Counted from the stretch's first letter, positions 18,405 through 27,471 are shown. The stretch: 64,000 bases of DNA from an uncultured Ruminococcus sp. (GCA_902765855.1 CACXBF010000008.1:1-64000); one strand, 5' to 3'. A program made the numbers and translations. Notes: generated from the sequence alone by a model not told the origin.

Positions 18405-18833
18405 ATGGCTGATAAGAATGAAATGATTTCTGCTAATAGAGTTTATGAGTCACTTTTGAATATCGTTAGAAAGAATAAATACGATTTCGATGACGATGAA
18501 GAAATAATGACAGTAAATTTTGATGTTCAAAGTAAGGAAAGTACTGTACCATTTACTATGACTGTTGATGTTGAAAGACAGCTTATAAGACTTTATTCGC
18601 CACTTGATGTTCAGATTGACGAGAATAACAGGTTTGAAGCTTGTGTGAACATTTGCAAGTGTTCTTGTGAATTGGATATGGGCAGTTTTGATTATGATTT
18701 ATATAGCGGCTCGATAGAATTTAGAATGACGACTTCGTTTAATGGAAGTTTAATAAGCGATAGGCAAATGGAGAATATGATTTCGTATACTTGTGAAGTA
18801 GTAAAGAAATATACGGATAGGCTTTGTAGCTAA
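18405..18833 (+). CDS. YbjN-like protein 2
   Basis: A protein of 142 residues with an AGGAGTG site ahead of ATG 18405. It shares its plan with the previous gene: N-terminal helix, beta strands, and the segment FDYDLYSGSIEFRM that aligns with FDFDIDNGKIFFRM there, followed by helices. The two are probably diverged paralogues that could form a heterodimer. Last gene of the AAA+ operon; a terminator hairpin lies 133 bases downstream inside the repeat region. Function unknown. Confidence 0.7.
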   Translation: MADKNEMISANRVYESLLNIVRKNKYDFDDDEEIMTVNFDVQSKESTVPFTMTVDVERQLIRLYSPLDVQIDENNRFEACVNICKCSCELDMGSFDYDLYSGSIEFRMTTSFNGSLISDRQMENMISYTCEVVKKYTDRLCS

Positions 18834-18837
18834 CAAA

Positions 18838-19290
18838 ATTTCCCAAGGACCTCAAAGTTTAGGTCAAGCCTTTTTAAAGGCTTGTGGATTTCAAAGTTAA
18901 AGCCTTTGTTCGCTCTACGCAGAGAGCGAAACATTTTTGGGCGAAGCCAAACATTCTTTACTTTTAAGCGGCGGATTTTATCCGCCGCTTTTTTCTTTTG
19001 TCAGCAACATTAGTAACACAGGGCCCCCCCTGCGAGGGTTCCCTACGCTTAGAGGAGCATAAAGTATTTCGCTGCCTGCGGACGGCGACCAAAGGCTCTG
19101 CCTTTGGAATCTGCAAGCTTTTGAAAAAGCTTGAGCAAAACTTTGCGGCGAGCCGCCGCTCACAAGACGCGGAATCGGTTTTGCAAGCAAAACCTCGGCA
19201 TTTGCATAGGCAGTTTATTGACGCGGATTAAGACTTTAGCAATGAATTACCTAATCAACAAGAAGAAACTTAAAAGTTTGTTAGGTAGCT
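18838..19290. repeat. Intergenic modular hairpin repeat, copies 3a (forward) and 3b (inverted)
   Basis: 18838-18960 carries the AAGCC..GGCTTG and CTCTACGCAGAGAG modules in the same orientation as copy 1. After a terminator hairpin, 19020-19290 carries the same set in reverse complement: GAGGGTTCCCTACG, the GACGGCGACC module, ACCAAAGGCTCTGCCTTTGG, CAAGCTTTTGAAAAAGCTTG, then the CGCGGAATCGGTTTTGCAAG module seen in copy 2. A C-rich run sits at 19021-19029. Head-to-head arrangement around 18.97-19.02 kb. ORFs predicted here follow the palindromes and are not credible genes. Confidence 0.8.
18966..18994 (+). terminator. Terminator after YbjN-like genes
   Basis: AAGCGGCGGA-TTTTA-TCCGCCGCTT followed by a T run. 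Strong stem; it would end the AAA+/YbjN operon. Confidence 0.85.
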
Positions 19291-19402
19291 CGCTACTTGA
19301 AATAAAAAGAAAAATTCTTGCAAAAAAATTGTTGAAATTTTGTGAAACTATCATATACTAATTGAAATTATGAATTTTAATAAAAAAATATTGCATAAAA
19401 GC

Positions 19403-19431
19403 TTGACAAACAAGAATATATATGATATTCT
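19403..19431 (+). promoter_or_regulatory. SigA-type promoter of gltBD
   Basis: TTGACA (19403-19408), 17-base spacer, TATTCT (19426-19431). Transcription would begin near 19438, giving a leader of about 125 bases that contains the hairpin described next. Confidence 0.8.
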
Positions 19432-19437
19432 AAACGA

Positions 19438-19527
19438 GTAAATGAGTATTGGGAATAATGGCGTTCACCAATTTGGGCTCATTCCGCACAAAATTGGGAA
19501 TGAGCTCTAATGGTGGACGCATTTTTT
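19438..19527 (+). promoter_or_regulatory. gltBD leader with terminator hairpin, candidate attenuator
   Basis: The leader folds into a two-part stem: GCGTTCACCA (19461-19470) with TGGTGGACGC (19511-19520), and GGGCTCATTCC (19475-19485) with GGAATGAGCTC (19497-19507). A run of six T at 19522-19527 follows, so this is a strong terminator ahead of the gltB start codon. The nonamer ATTGGGAAT occurs twice, at 19448-19456 and 19493-19501. The first copy can pair with CCAAT (19468-19472) or ATTCC (19481-19485), which would break the terminator. Mutually exclusive folds upstream of a nitrogen-assimilation operon suggest regulated antitermination. The trigger (protein, ANTAR-type regulator or metabolite) cannot be told from sequence. 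Confidence 0.6.
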
Positions 19528-19563
19528 GACCTATAAATCAACTGTAAAGGAGAATTACTTCTG

Positions 19564-22500
19564 ATGGATAATTTCAGAAATCAGGAACCTTTCGCAAAAC
19601 AGGGACTTTATGACCCTCGCTTTGAGCATGATAACTGCGGTATAGGTTCCGTAGTCAATATCAATGGTATAAAATCTCGTCAGGTTGTAGATAATGCTTT
19701 GAGCATTGTTGAAACTCTCGAACACAGAGCTGGTAAAGATGCAGAGGGCAAGACCGGTGACGGTGTTGGTATTCTCTTGCAGATTTCACACGAATTTTTT
19801 AAGGCTGAAACAGCTAAGCTTGGCTTTGACATTGGCGGAGAAAGAGATTATGGTGTCGGAATGTTCTTCTTCCCACAGAATAACCTCAAAAGAATGCAGG
19901 CTATGAAGCTTTTTGAAATCGTTATAGAAAAAGAGGGTATGGAGTTCCTCGGTTGGAGAGAAGTTCCTACAAACCCTTCTGTTATCGGTCAGAAAGCTCT
20001 TGATAGTATGCCGTACATTATGCAGGCTTTCGTTAAGCGTCCTGTAAATGTAGAAAAGGGTCTTCCTTTTGATAGAAAGCTTTATGTTGCTCGTAGAGTT
20101 TTTGAGCAGAGCAACGAGGAAACTTATGTTGTTTCACTTTCAAGCAGAACTATCGTTTATAAAGGTATGTTCCTTGTTAAAGAACTTCGTAAGTTCTTTT
20201 ATGACCTTCAGAGTGAAAAATATACTTCTGCTATTGCGACTGTTCACAGCCGTTTCAGTACAAACACAAATCCGAGTTGGCAGAAGGCTCACCCGAATCG
20301 TATAATCGTTCACAATGGTGAAATCAATACTATCACAGGTAATGCCGACAGAATGCTTGCAAGAGAAGATTCAATCTCAAGCGACATTTTCAAGGACGAT
20401 ATTGATAAGGTTTTCCCGATTGTTGATACAAACGGTTCTGACTCCGCTCGTCTTGATAACTCTCTTGAGTTTATGATGATGGCCGGTATTCCACTTCCGC
20501 TTGCGGTTATGATTACAATTCCTGAGCCTTGGGAAAACAGCAAGACAATCTCAAACACAAGAAGAGATTTCTATCAATACTACGCAACAATGATGGAGCC
20601 TTGGGACGGTCCTGCATCAATTATCTTCTCTGATGGCGATATCGTTGGTGCAGTTCTCGATAGAAACGGTCTCAGACCTTCAAGATATTATATTACAACA
20701 GACGGCTTCCTCGTACTTTCATCAGAGGTTGGCTGTATAGACATTCCACCTGAAAAGGTTCTTGTAAAAGAGCGTTTGCGTCCTGGTAAGATGCTCCTTG
20801 TTGACACAACAAAGGGTAAGCTTATTGATGATACTGATATTAAGGACTACTACTCACATAGACAACCTTACGGTGAATGGCTTGATAATAACCTCGTTCA
20901 CCTCAAGGATTTGAAGATTCCTAATAAGAATGTTATCCACTTTGATGATGAACAGCTTGTAAGACTTCAAAAAGCTTTCGGTTACACATATGAGGAAATC
21001 AGAACAAGTATTCTTCCTATGGCTAAGAATGGCACAGAGCCTATTGCGGCTATGGGTGCAGATGTACCAATTCCTCCGCTTGCTGATGAAAAAGCTCCGC
21101 TTTTCAACTATTTTAAGCAGCTTTTCGCACAGGTTACAAACCCACCATTTGATGCAATCCGTGAGGAAATAGTTACTGATACAAGCGTTTATATTGGTTC
21201 TGATGGTAATATCCTTGATGAAAAGCCTGAAAACTGTCATGTACTTAAAATTCATAATCCTATCTTGACAAACACTGATATGCTCAAGATTAAAAATATG
21301 AATGTTCCGGGAATTAAGCCGGCAGTTATTCCTTTAACATATTATAAGAATACAAACCTTGCTAAGGCTATTGACCAGCTTTTCTTAAAGGCTGATAAGG
21401 CTTATAAAGACGGTGCAAATATTCTTATTCTTTCAGATAGAGGCGTTGACGAATATCATGTTGCTATTCCGTCATTGCTTGCAGTTTCTGCACTTCAACA
21501 GCACCTCGTTTCTACAAAGAAGAGAACTTCTGTTTCTATGCTTCTTGAGAGTGCAGAGCCTTGCGAAATCCATCATTTCGCAACACTTCTTGGTTATGGT
21601 GCTTGTGCTATTAACCCATATCTCGCACAGGAAACTATCCGCCATCTTGTTGATACAGGTGCTTTGGATAAGGATTACTATGCAGCTGTATATGACTACA
21701 ATTCAGCAGTTCTTCACGGTATCGTAAAGATTGCTTCTAAGATGGGTATTTCTACAATCCGTTCTTATCTTGGTTCTAAGATTTTTGAGGCTATCGGTAT
21801 CTCTAAAGAGGTTATCGACAAATATTTCACAAATACAGTAAGCCGTGTAGGCGGTATTACTCTTGATGATATAAGCAAGCGTTCAGAGAAACTTCACTCC
21901 GCAGCATATGACCCACTTGGACTTAATGTTCTTCTTGAGGTAAATAGTGCAGGTAGCCACAAGCTCAGAAGTGGCAAGGAAGAGCATCTCTATAATCCTG
22001 AAACTATACATCTTCTTCAAGAGTCTACAAGAACCTGCAACTATGATATGTTTAAGCAGTATTCTGAGGCTATCAACAAAGAAGACAGACATATGAATCT
22101 CAGAAGTTTGCTTGATTTCAACTTCCCAGAAGATGGCGGAATTCCTATTGATGAGGTAGAGAGCGTTGAGAGTATTTGCCACCGATTTAAGACTGGTGCT
22201 ATGTCTTACGGTTCAATTTCACAAGAGGCTCACGAAACAATGGCTATCGCTATGAATACTATCGGCGGTAAGTCTAACTCCGGTGAGGGTGGTGAAGATG
22301 TTGAGCGTCTTACAATCGGTAAAGACGGTCTTAATCGCTGTTCTGCAATCAAGCAGGTTGCTTCTGGTCGTTTCGGCGTAACTTCTGAATATCTTGTAAG
22401 TGCTAAGGAAATTCAGATTAAGATGGCACAGGGTGCTAAGCCTGGTGAGGGTGGACATCTTCCTGGTAAGAAGGTTTATCCTTGGGTTGCTAAGACAAGA

Positions 22501-24126
22501 CATTCAACACCAGGTGTTGGTCTTATCTCTCCGCCACCACATCATGATATTTATTCTATCGAAGACCTTGCACAGCTTATCTATGACCTTAAAAATGCAA
22601 ACAAGAATGCAAGAATTTCTGTAAAACTTGTTTCTGAGGCTGGTGTAGGTACAATCGCAGCCGGTGTTGCTAAGGCTGGTGCAGGAGTTGTATTGATTTC
22701 CGGTTATGACGGCGGTACCGGTGCTGCTCCGAGAAACTCAATCTATAATGCCGGTCTTCCTTGGGAGCTTGGTCTTGCTGAAACTCATCAGACACTTATT
22801 ATGAACGGTTTGCGTTCTAAGGTTGTTATTGAAACAGATGGTAAGCTTATGACAGGTCGTGATGTTCTTGTTGCAGCACTTCTTGGTGCAGAGGAATACG
22901 GCTTTGCTACTGCTCCGCTTGTTACAATGGGTTGTGTAATGATGAGAGTATGTAATCTCGATACATGTCCTGTTGGTATAGCAACTCAGAACCCTGAACT
23001 CAGAAAGAGATTTAAAGGTAAGCCTGAGTATGTTATAAACTTTATGCACTTTATTGCACAGGAACTCAGAGAGTATATGGCTAAGCTTGGTATCAGAACT
23101 GTTGATGAGCTTGTTGGCCGTTCTGATCTCCTAAAAGTAAAAGAAACTGAGGACGGTTCTAAAGAAGGCAAGATTGATATGACAAATATTCTCCGTAATC
23201 CTTATATTGGAGAAGATGTACCAAGAATATTCAATCCTGCTGATAAGTATGATTTTGAGCTTGAAAAGACAATAGACGAAAAGGTTATTATGAAGAAGCT
23301 CGGTTCTGCTCTTAAAAATAAGACCAAGAAATCTATTGATATTGATGTTACAAATACAGACCGTTCAGTTGGTACAATCTTTGGTTCAGAGATTACAAAG
23401 CGCTATCATGATAACACTCTTGATGACGATTTCTTCGTTGTAAGATGTCATGGTGCAGGTGGTCAGAGCTTTGGTGCATTTATTCCAAAGGGCTTGACAC
23501 TTGAACTTGAGGGCGATAGCAACGATTACTTCGGTAAAGGTCTTTCTGGTGGTAAGCTTAAAGTTTATCCTCCAAAGGGTTCTAACTTCAAGAGAGATGA
23601 AAATATCATTATCGGTAATGTCGCACTTTATGGTGCAACAAGCGGTAAGGCATTTATCAGCGGTGTTGCCGGTGAACGCTTCTGCGTAAGAAACTCCGGC
23701 GCAATCGCTGTTGCTGAGGGTGTCGGCGACCACGGCTGTGAATATATGACTGGTGGTAGGGTTGTTATTCTTGGAAAGACTGGCAAAAACTTTGCCGCAG
23801 GTATGAGCGGCGGTATTGCTTATGTTCTTGACGAGGATTCCGACCTCTATATGAAGATGAATAAGGAACTTGTTTCTATCGGCGGTGTTAAGGATAAGTA
23901 TGACATTGCAGAGCTTAGAGATATTATCCAAGAGCATGTTGATGCAACAAATTCTCCTAAGGGTAAGGAAATTCTTGATAACTTCGAGTATTATCTGCCT
24001 AAGTTCAAAAAGATTCTTCCAAATGATTATGCTAAGATGATGCAGGCTATCTTTGTTCTTGAAGAAAAGGGTATGAGTCCTGAGCAAGCAAAAATCGAAG
24101 CATTCTATATGACAACTAAAAAGTAA
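19564..24126 (+). CDS. gltB: Glutamate synthase large subunit
   Basis: A protein of 1520 residues, the normal GltB length. It makes glutamate from glutamine and 2-oxoglutarate. The class II amidotransferase nucleophile is C25 in HDNCGIG; the first 24 residues are a propeptide to be cleaved. The central and FMN/2-oxoglutarate synthase domains follow, with GAKPGEGGHLPG and SGYDGGTGAAP. The 3Fe-4S cysteines are C1124, C1130 and C1135 (spacing 6 and 5, as in Escherichia coli GltB). The C-terminal beta-helix GXGXG domain is complete, with repeats such as GGRVVILG. It is followed 13 bases later by gltD. Codon use is biased toward frequent codons compared with its neighbours, suggesting high expression. 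Confidence 0.97.
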   Translation: MDNFRNQEPFAKQGLYDPRFEHDNCGIGSVVNINGIKSRQVVDNALSIVETLEHRAGKDAEGKTGDGVGILLQISHEFFKAETAKLGFDIGGERDYGVGMFFFPQNNLKRMQAMKLFEIVIEKEGMEFLGWREVPTNPSVIGQKALDSMPYIMQAFVKRPVNVEKGLPFDRKLYVARRVFEQSNEETYVVSLSSRTIVYKGMFLVKELRKFFYDLQSEKYTSAIATVHSRFSTNTNPSWQKAHPNRIIVHNGEINTITGNADRMLAREDSISSDIFKDDIDKVFPIVDTNGSDSARLDNSLEFMMMAGIPLPLAVMITIPEPWENSKTISNTRRDFYQYYATMMEPWDGPASIIFSDGDIVGAVLDRNGLRPSRYYITTDGFLVLSSEVGCIDIPPEKVLVKERLRPGKMLLVDTTKGKLIDDTDIKDYYSHRQPYGEWLDNNLVHLKDLKIPNKNVIHFDDEQLVRLQKAFGYTYEEIRTSILPMAKNGTEPIAAMGADVPIPPLADEKAPLFNYFKQLFAQVTNPPFDAIREEIVTDTSVYIGSDGNILDEKPENCHVLKIHNPILTNTDMLKIKNMNVPGIKPAVIPLTYYKNTNLAKAIDQLFLKADKAYKDGANILILSDRGVDEYHVAIPSLLAVSALQQHLVSTKKRTSVSMLLESAEPCEIHHFATLLGYGACAINPYLAQETIRHLVDTGALDKDYYAAVYDYNSAVLHGIVKIASKMGISTIRSYLGSKIFEAIGISKEVIDKYFTNTVSRVGGITLDDISKRSEKLHSAAYDPLGLNVLLEVNSAGSHKLRSGKEEHLYNPETIHLLQESTRTCNYDMFKQYSEAINKEDRHMNLRSLLDFNFPEDGGIPIDEVESVESICHRFKTGAMSYGSISQEAHETMAIAMNTIGGKSNSGEGGEDVERLTIGKDGLNRCSAIKQVASGRFGVTSEYLVSAKEIQIKMAQGAKPGEGGHLPGKKVYPWVAKTRHSTPGVGLISPPPHHDIYSIEDLAQLIYDLKNANKNARISVKLVSEAGVGTIAAGVAKAGAGVVLISGYDGGTGAAPRNSIYNAGLPWELGLAETHQTLIMNGLRSKVVIETDGKLMTGRDVLVAALLGAEEYGFATAPLVTMGCVMMRVCNLDTCPVGIATQNPELRKRFKGKPEYVINFMHFIAQELREYMAKLGIRTVDELVGRSDLLKVKETEDGSKEGKIDMTNILRNPYIGEDVPRIFNPADKYDFELEKTIDEKVIMKKLGSALKNKTKKSIDIDVTNTDRSVGTIFGSEITKRYHDNTLDDDFFVVRCHGAGGQSFGAFIPKGLTLELEGDSNDYFGKGLSGGKLKVYPPKGSNFKRDENIIIGNVALYGATSGKAFISGVAGERFCVRNSGAIAVAEGVGDHGCEYMTGGRVVILGKTGKNFAAGMSGGIAYVLDEDSDLYMKMNKELVSIGGVKDKYDIAELRDIIQEHVDATNSPKGKEILDNFEYYLPKFKKILPNDYAKMMQAIFVLEEKGMSPEQAKIEAFYMTTKK

Positions 24127-24139
24127 GGAGGCGGACAAA

Positions 24140-25624
24140 ATGGCTAAACCAACAGGTTTTATGGAATTTGAGAGAAAAAATAACAAAGGTTCAGAGCCTT
24201 CGGAAAGAATAAAGAATTTTAACGAATTTCATACGCCTATGCAGGCTGATGAGCGTCAAAAGCAGGCTGCAAGATGTATGGACTGCGGCGTACCGTTTTG
24301 TCAGAACGGCAGACCGATTATGGGTATGGTTTCGGGCTGTCCGCTCAACAATCTTATCCCAGAGTGGAATGAGCTGGTATATACAGGCGAATTTGATGCG
24401 GCTGCTCACCGCCTTTTGATGACTAATAACTTCCCGGAGTTTACTTCAAGAGTTTGTCCCGCACTTTGTGAGGCGGCTTGTACTTGTGGACTTAATGGCT
24501 TGTCGGTAAGCGTTAAAGAAAATGAAAACTTCATTATCGAAAACGCTTTTGAAACCGGTATGATTAAGCCTAATCCTCCGAAAGTCAGAACAGGCAAGAG
24601 GGTTGCTGTTATCGGTTCAGGCCCTTCTGGTCTTGCTTGTGCAGCACAGCTTAATATGAGAGGTCATAGCGTTACTGTATATGAAAAGGACGATCGTCTT
24701 GGCGGACTTCTTATGTATGGTATTCCTAATATGAAGCTTGAAAAACAGATTATCGAAAGACGAATAGAGCTTATGAAAGCAGAGGGAGTTAATTTCGTAA
24801 CAAACGCTAATGTCGGTGAAAATTACGATGCTAATTCAATTCTCAATGATTACGATGCTGTTGTTCTTGCTTGTGGTGCAGGAAATCCTCGTGATATAAA
24901 TGTTTCTGGCAGAGATGCAAACGGAATCTACTTTGCAGTTGACTTCCTTACATCAACAACAAAAAGTCTTTTAAATTCTAATCTTGAGGACGGAAATTAT
25001 ATTTCTGCAAAGGATAAGAATGTTATAATTATCGGTGGCGGTGATACAGGTAATGACTGCGTTGGTACTTCTATCCGTCACGGTTGTAAGTCTGTTATTC
25101 AGCTTGAAATGATGCCTAAGCTCCCTGATAGCAGAGCAGAGAATAACCCTTGGCCTGAATGGCCTCGTGTCTGTAAGACAGATTACGGTCAACAGGAGGC
25201 TATCGCTGTATTTGGTTCAGACCCAAGACGCTATCAGACAACCGTTAAGGAATTTGTCAAGGACGAAGGCGGTAATCTCAAGGGTGTTGTTATTGTTAAT
25301 GTTCATTTCGTCAAGGACGAGAATGGTAGAAATGTGATGCAAACAGTTGAAGGCTCAGAGCAATATCTTGAAGCAGAGCTTGTACTCATTGCAGCAGGTT
25401 TCTTAGGTCCTAAGGGATATATTGCAGACGCTTTTGGTGTTGAAACTAATGCAAGAAGTAATGTTGCAACTGAGGCTGGTAAGTTTAAGACAAATGTTGA
25501 AAAGGTATTCACAGCAGGAGATATGCATAGAGGACAATCTCTCGTTGTTTGGGCAATCAGAGAGGGCAGAGATGCTGCCGCTGATGTAGACGAATATCTT
25601 ATGGGCTATGCAGGCTTAAAGTAA
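24140..25624 (+). CDS. gltD: Glutamate synthase small subunit, NAD(P)H-dependent
   Basis: A protein of 494 residues with an AAGGAGGCGG site. It feeds electrons from NAD(P)H to GltB through FAD and 4Fe-4S clusters. Visible: N-terminal cluster cysteines in CMDCGVPFC and GCPLNN, then CPALCEAACTCG; the FAD-binding VAVIGSGPSGLACA (about residues 154-167); the NAD(P)-binding VIIIGGGDTGNDC (about residues 295-307); and the C-terminal FAD contact TAGDMHRGQSLVVWAI. It forms an operon with gltB and is followed by a strong terminator. Confidence 0.97.
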   Translation: MAKPTGFMEFERKNNKGSEPSERIKNFNEFHTPMQADERQKQAARCMDCGVPFCQNGRPIMGMVSGCPLNNLIPEWNELVYTGEFDAAAHRLLMTNNFPEFTSRVCPALCEAACTCGLNGLSVSVKENENFIIENAFETGMIKPNPPKVRTGKRVAVIGSGPSGLACAAQLNMRGHSVTVYEKDDRLGGLLMYGIPNMKLEKQIIERRIELMKAEGVNFVTNANVGENYDANSILNDYDAVVLACGAGNPRDINVSGRDANGIYFAVDFLTSTTKSLLNSNLEDGNYISAKDKNVIIIGGGDTGNDCVGTSIRHGCKSVIQLEMMPKLPDSRAENNPWPEWPRVCKTDYGQQEAIAVFGSDPRRYQTTVKEFVKDEGGNLKGVVIVNVHFVKDENGRNVMQTVEGSEQYLEAELVLIAAGFLGPKGYIADAFGVETNARSNVATEAGKFKTNVEKVFTAGDMHRGQSLVVWAIREGRDAAADVDEYLMGYAGLK

Positions 25625-25641
25625 TATATAAGCAAAATTAA

Positions 25642-25680
25642 GAAATGCGAATCTCAAAACGAGGTTCGCATTTTTCTTTT
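25642..25680 (+). terminator. Terminator after gltBD
   Basis: AAATGCGAATCTC-AAAAC-GAGGTTCGCATTT followed by TTCTTTTT. It sits between the convergent gltD and padR-type genes and may work in both directions. Confidence 0.85.
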
Positions 25681-25689
25681 TAATGATAT

Positions 25690-26085
25690 TTATAATTGAG
25701 TGGAAAATAATTCCTCTTTAGAAATTTCAGCAATTTTACAGATTGCTTTTATATTGGTAATATAGTTATTTTTTGTTTCAGCAAGATAAACCTTGCCAGA
25801 TTCTTCGAGATGATAGTATACTCTGGTTCGCCTTTGACCTATTTTTTCTATTCTACTTGTAATATAACCTTTTTCCATAAGCTTATATAAAACAGGGTAC
25901 ATTGAACCTTCTTTAAGGCATAGGTGGCCATCGCTCAAATCTAACGTTTCTTGAGAAATCTGATAACCATACTTATCTTCATTTTTTAGCATGGCGAGCA
26001 AAAGTAATTCTACAACGCCAAATTTAAAACTATCTTTAGCAGCCAAAATTTTCATCATCCTTTTATTATATATTTTATTTATCAT
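25690..26085 (-). CDS. PadR family transcriptional regulator
   Basis: A 131-residue winged-helix protein on the minus strand. Hallmarks: LLAMLKNEDKYGYQI, then LKEGSMYPVLYKLMEKGYI (recognition helix region) and the wing RRTRVYYHLEESGK, all typical of PadR. The short C-terminal helix suits dimerisation. The first ATG (26085) has no clear ribosome site; an internal ATG pair at 26058/26055, preceded by AAAAGG, may be the true start (MMKILAAKDS). PadR proteins usually repress neighbouring transporter or stress genes. The divergent neighbour is the small surface-type protein at 26279, a possible target. The AT-rich gap between them has repeated AGTTTATT-like motifs. Confidence 0.9.
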   Translation of the reverse strand: MINKIYNKRMMKILAAKDSFKFGVVELLLLAMLKNEDKYGYQISQETLDLSDGHLCLKEGSMYPVLYKLMEKGYITSRIEKIGQRRTRVYYHLEESGKVYLAETKNNYITNIKAICKIAEISKEELFSTQL

Positions 26086-26202
26086 AATATATAATAAACT
26101 ATAAATAAAAATAAACTATATCAACTAATTTATACTTTTTAAACAACATTAAATCTTAATTATTGCTTTTTCAAGCAATAATGCGTAATTTTCGTACAAA
26201 AG

Positions 26203-26231
26203 TTGCTTTTTTTATAAATAGGTGTTATAAT
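26203..26231 (+). promoter_or_regulatory. Promoter of the small anchor-like protein
   Basis: TTGCTT, 17-base spacer, TATAAT (26226-26231), preceded by TGT, which makes an extended -10. A small hairpin, ATTGCTT-TTTC-AAGCAAT, lies just upstream at about 26160-26179. The start codon is 48 bases downstream. Confidence 0.75.
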
Positions 26232-26278
26232 GTTCAAGTAGGAAAAAATTATCGGAAATTTTTTAGGAGGAAAATATT

Positions 26279-26521
26279 ATGAAAAAGTTTCGTGCAGTTA
26301 TTGCGTCCGTTTTTACAGCATTGACACTTATTTGTGCTTCAGCAATGAATACATTTGCTGCTGAATTAGGAAAGTCAACAATTGTGAAGCCTGACGACAT
26401 AAATAATACAGTAAAAACAGGCGACAACAGCCAGACTATTATCTTGATTGTAGCTGGTGTTGCTGTTGTTGCACTTGCTGTTATTATTATCAGCATTGTT
26501 GCAAGCAAAAAGAAAAAGTAA
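26279..26521 (+). CDS. Small secreted, sortase-substrate-like protein
   Basis: An 80-residue protein with a strong TTAGGAGG site. Residues 1-28 are a signal peptide ending in NTFAAE. The mature part is only about 25 residues before VKTGDN (about residues 45-50), which is followed by a 20-residue hydrophobic helix and SKKKK. This TG-hydrophobic-basic tail has the layout of sortase sorting signals, though the motif departs from LPXTG. If sorted, the displayed peptide would be tiny; if not, it is a bitopic membrane peptide. It has its own promoter and terminator, so it is a free-standing gene. Family not recognised. Confidence 0.75.
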   Translation: MKKFRAVIASVFTALTLICASAMNTFAAELGKSTIVKPDDINNTVKTGDNSQTIILIVAGVAVVALAVIIISIVASKKKK

Positions 26522-26541
26522 TAATTATGCAATAAAAATTT

Positions 26542-26580
26542 AACTCGGCTTGTCTACTTAAAAACAAGCCGAGTTTTTTA
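26542..26580. terminator. Bidirectional terminator
   Basis: AACTCGGCTTGT-CTACTTAAAA-ACAAGCCGAGTT followed by T residues on the plus strand and A-rich sequence before it. It separates the small surface protein from the convergent peptidase gene and ends both. Confidence 0.85.
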
Positions 26581-27435
26581 TTTTTGCAATTTATAAAAGC
26601 TTCCGATTTTTATTGCTTTGGAATCTTTTGAATGTCCAATTTCTTGCGTTCTTACAATAGGAATATCTTCGTTTTCTATTTCACGCAAGATTATTTCTTC
26701 TATTGATGGTTTGCAGTTATTTTCTGTCATATATGTAAATTGTCCTAAAATGACTCCTTTTATACGATTGAAAACTCCAAGCTGTCTGAGTTGACTTAAA
26801 CATGCTACTGCTCGTTCAACACCTCCGCCTAAACTTTCAAGAAATAAGATTTTTTCTGAAAAATCAGGCATATACTCAGTTCCTGCAAGCTTTAATAAGC
26901 AACGAATATTTCCGCCGACAACAATTCCACTCATGGACTCTCCTCGAATAAAGCTGTAATCAAAATTAATAAGTGAATTTTTACCAAGCATTATTGTATC
27001 AATAAATCTTTTTTGCTGTTCATTAGAATATTCTGAGGCAATGTTTTTTATTTGGTACAGATATGATATATTTCCTGTTTTGGTATAAATTGCATTTATG
27101 ATAGCAGTTAAATCGCTATATCCGAAAAATATTTTATTGCTTTCTTTGATGATGTTATAATCAAGTTTATCCAATAGCTCATTGCACATATCTCCGCCGG
27201 AAATATCAAATATGGCTTTAATGCGATTATCAGTATAAAGCTCCATAAGTGCATTTGCTTTTTCTTTGATACTCGTTGAAAAAGTATCATTATTTGCATA
27301 AATATATTTACTTGTAATAATATTTAAGCCCATATTTTTTAAAACATTATATAGCTCATCAATGTTTTTTCTTTCAGATTCTTTTCTACCATCAGAGCAG
27401 GCAGATATTCCAATATAATCTCCTTTTTTAAGCAT
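26578..27435 (-). CDS. S66 family peptidase (LD-carboxypeptidase/MccF-like)
   Basis: A 285-residue protein on the minus strand, preceded by an AAAGGTGG site. The S66 Ser-Glu-His triad is visible: Ser in FFGYSDLTA (about residue 116), Glu in ILFLESLGGG (about residue 198) and His in EIGHSKDSKAI (about residue 267). The ISGGD element before the nucleophile is the usual oxyanion region. Members cleave L,D bonds in murein tetrapeptides (LdcA) or hydrolyse acyl-sulfamoyl adenylates as self-protection (MccF). This one is nearer the short MccF-like group by its compact length, but the substrate cannot be fixed from sequence. It stands alone between a terminator and its own promoter. Confidence 0.85.
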   Translation of the reverse strand: MLKKGDYIGISACSDGRKESERKNIDELYNVLKNMGLNIITSKYIYANNDTFSTSIKEKANALMELYTDNRIKAIFDISGGDMCNELLDKLDYNIIKESNKIFFGYSDLTAIINAIYTKTGNISYLYQIKNIASEYSNEQQKRFIDTIMLGKNSLINFDYSFIRGESMSGIVVGGNIRCLLKLAGTEYMPDFSEKILFLESLGGGVERAVACLSQLRQLGVFNRIKGVILGQFTYMTENNCKPSIEEIILREIENEDIPIVRTQEIGHSKDSKAIKIGSFYKLQK

Positions 27436-27471
27436 AAAACCACCTTTGCTTATTGACTTAATCTCTTTATA

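Noticed and set aside
18998-19361. Overlapping plus- and minus-strand ORFs of 70-77 codons
   Set aside because: They lie in the inverted repeat block, lack ribosome sites and their residues follow the palindromes.
23386-24186. 266-codon minus-strand ORF opposite gltB
   Set aside because: Shadow of the strongly biased gltB codons; no family motif and no ribosome site.
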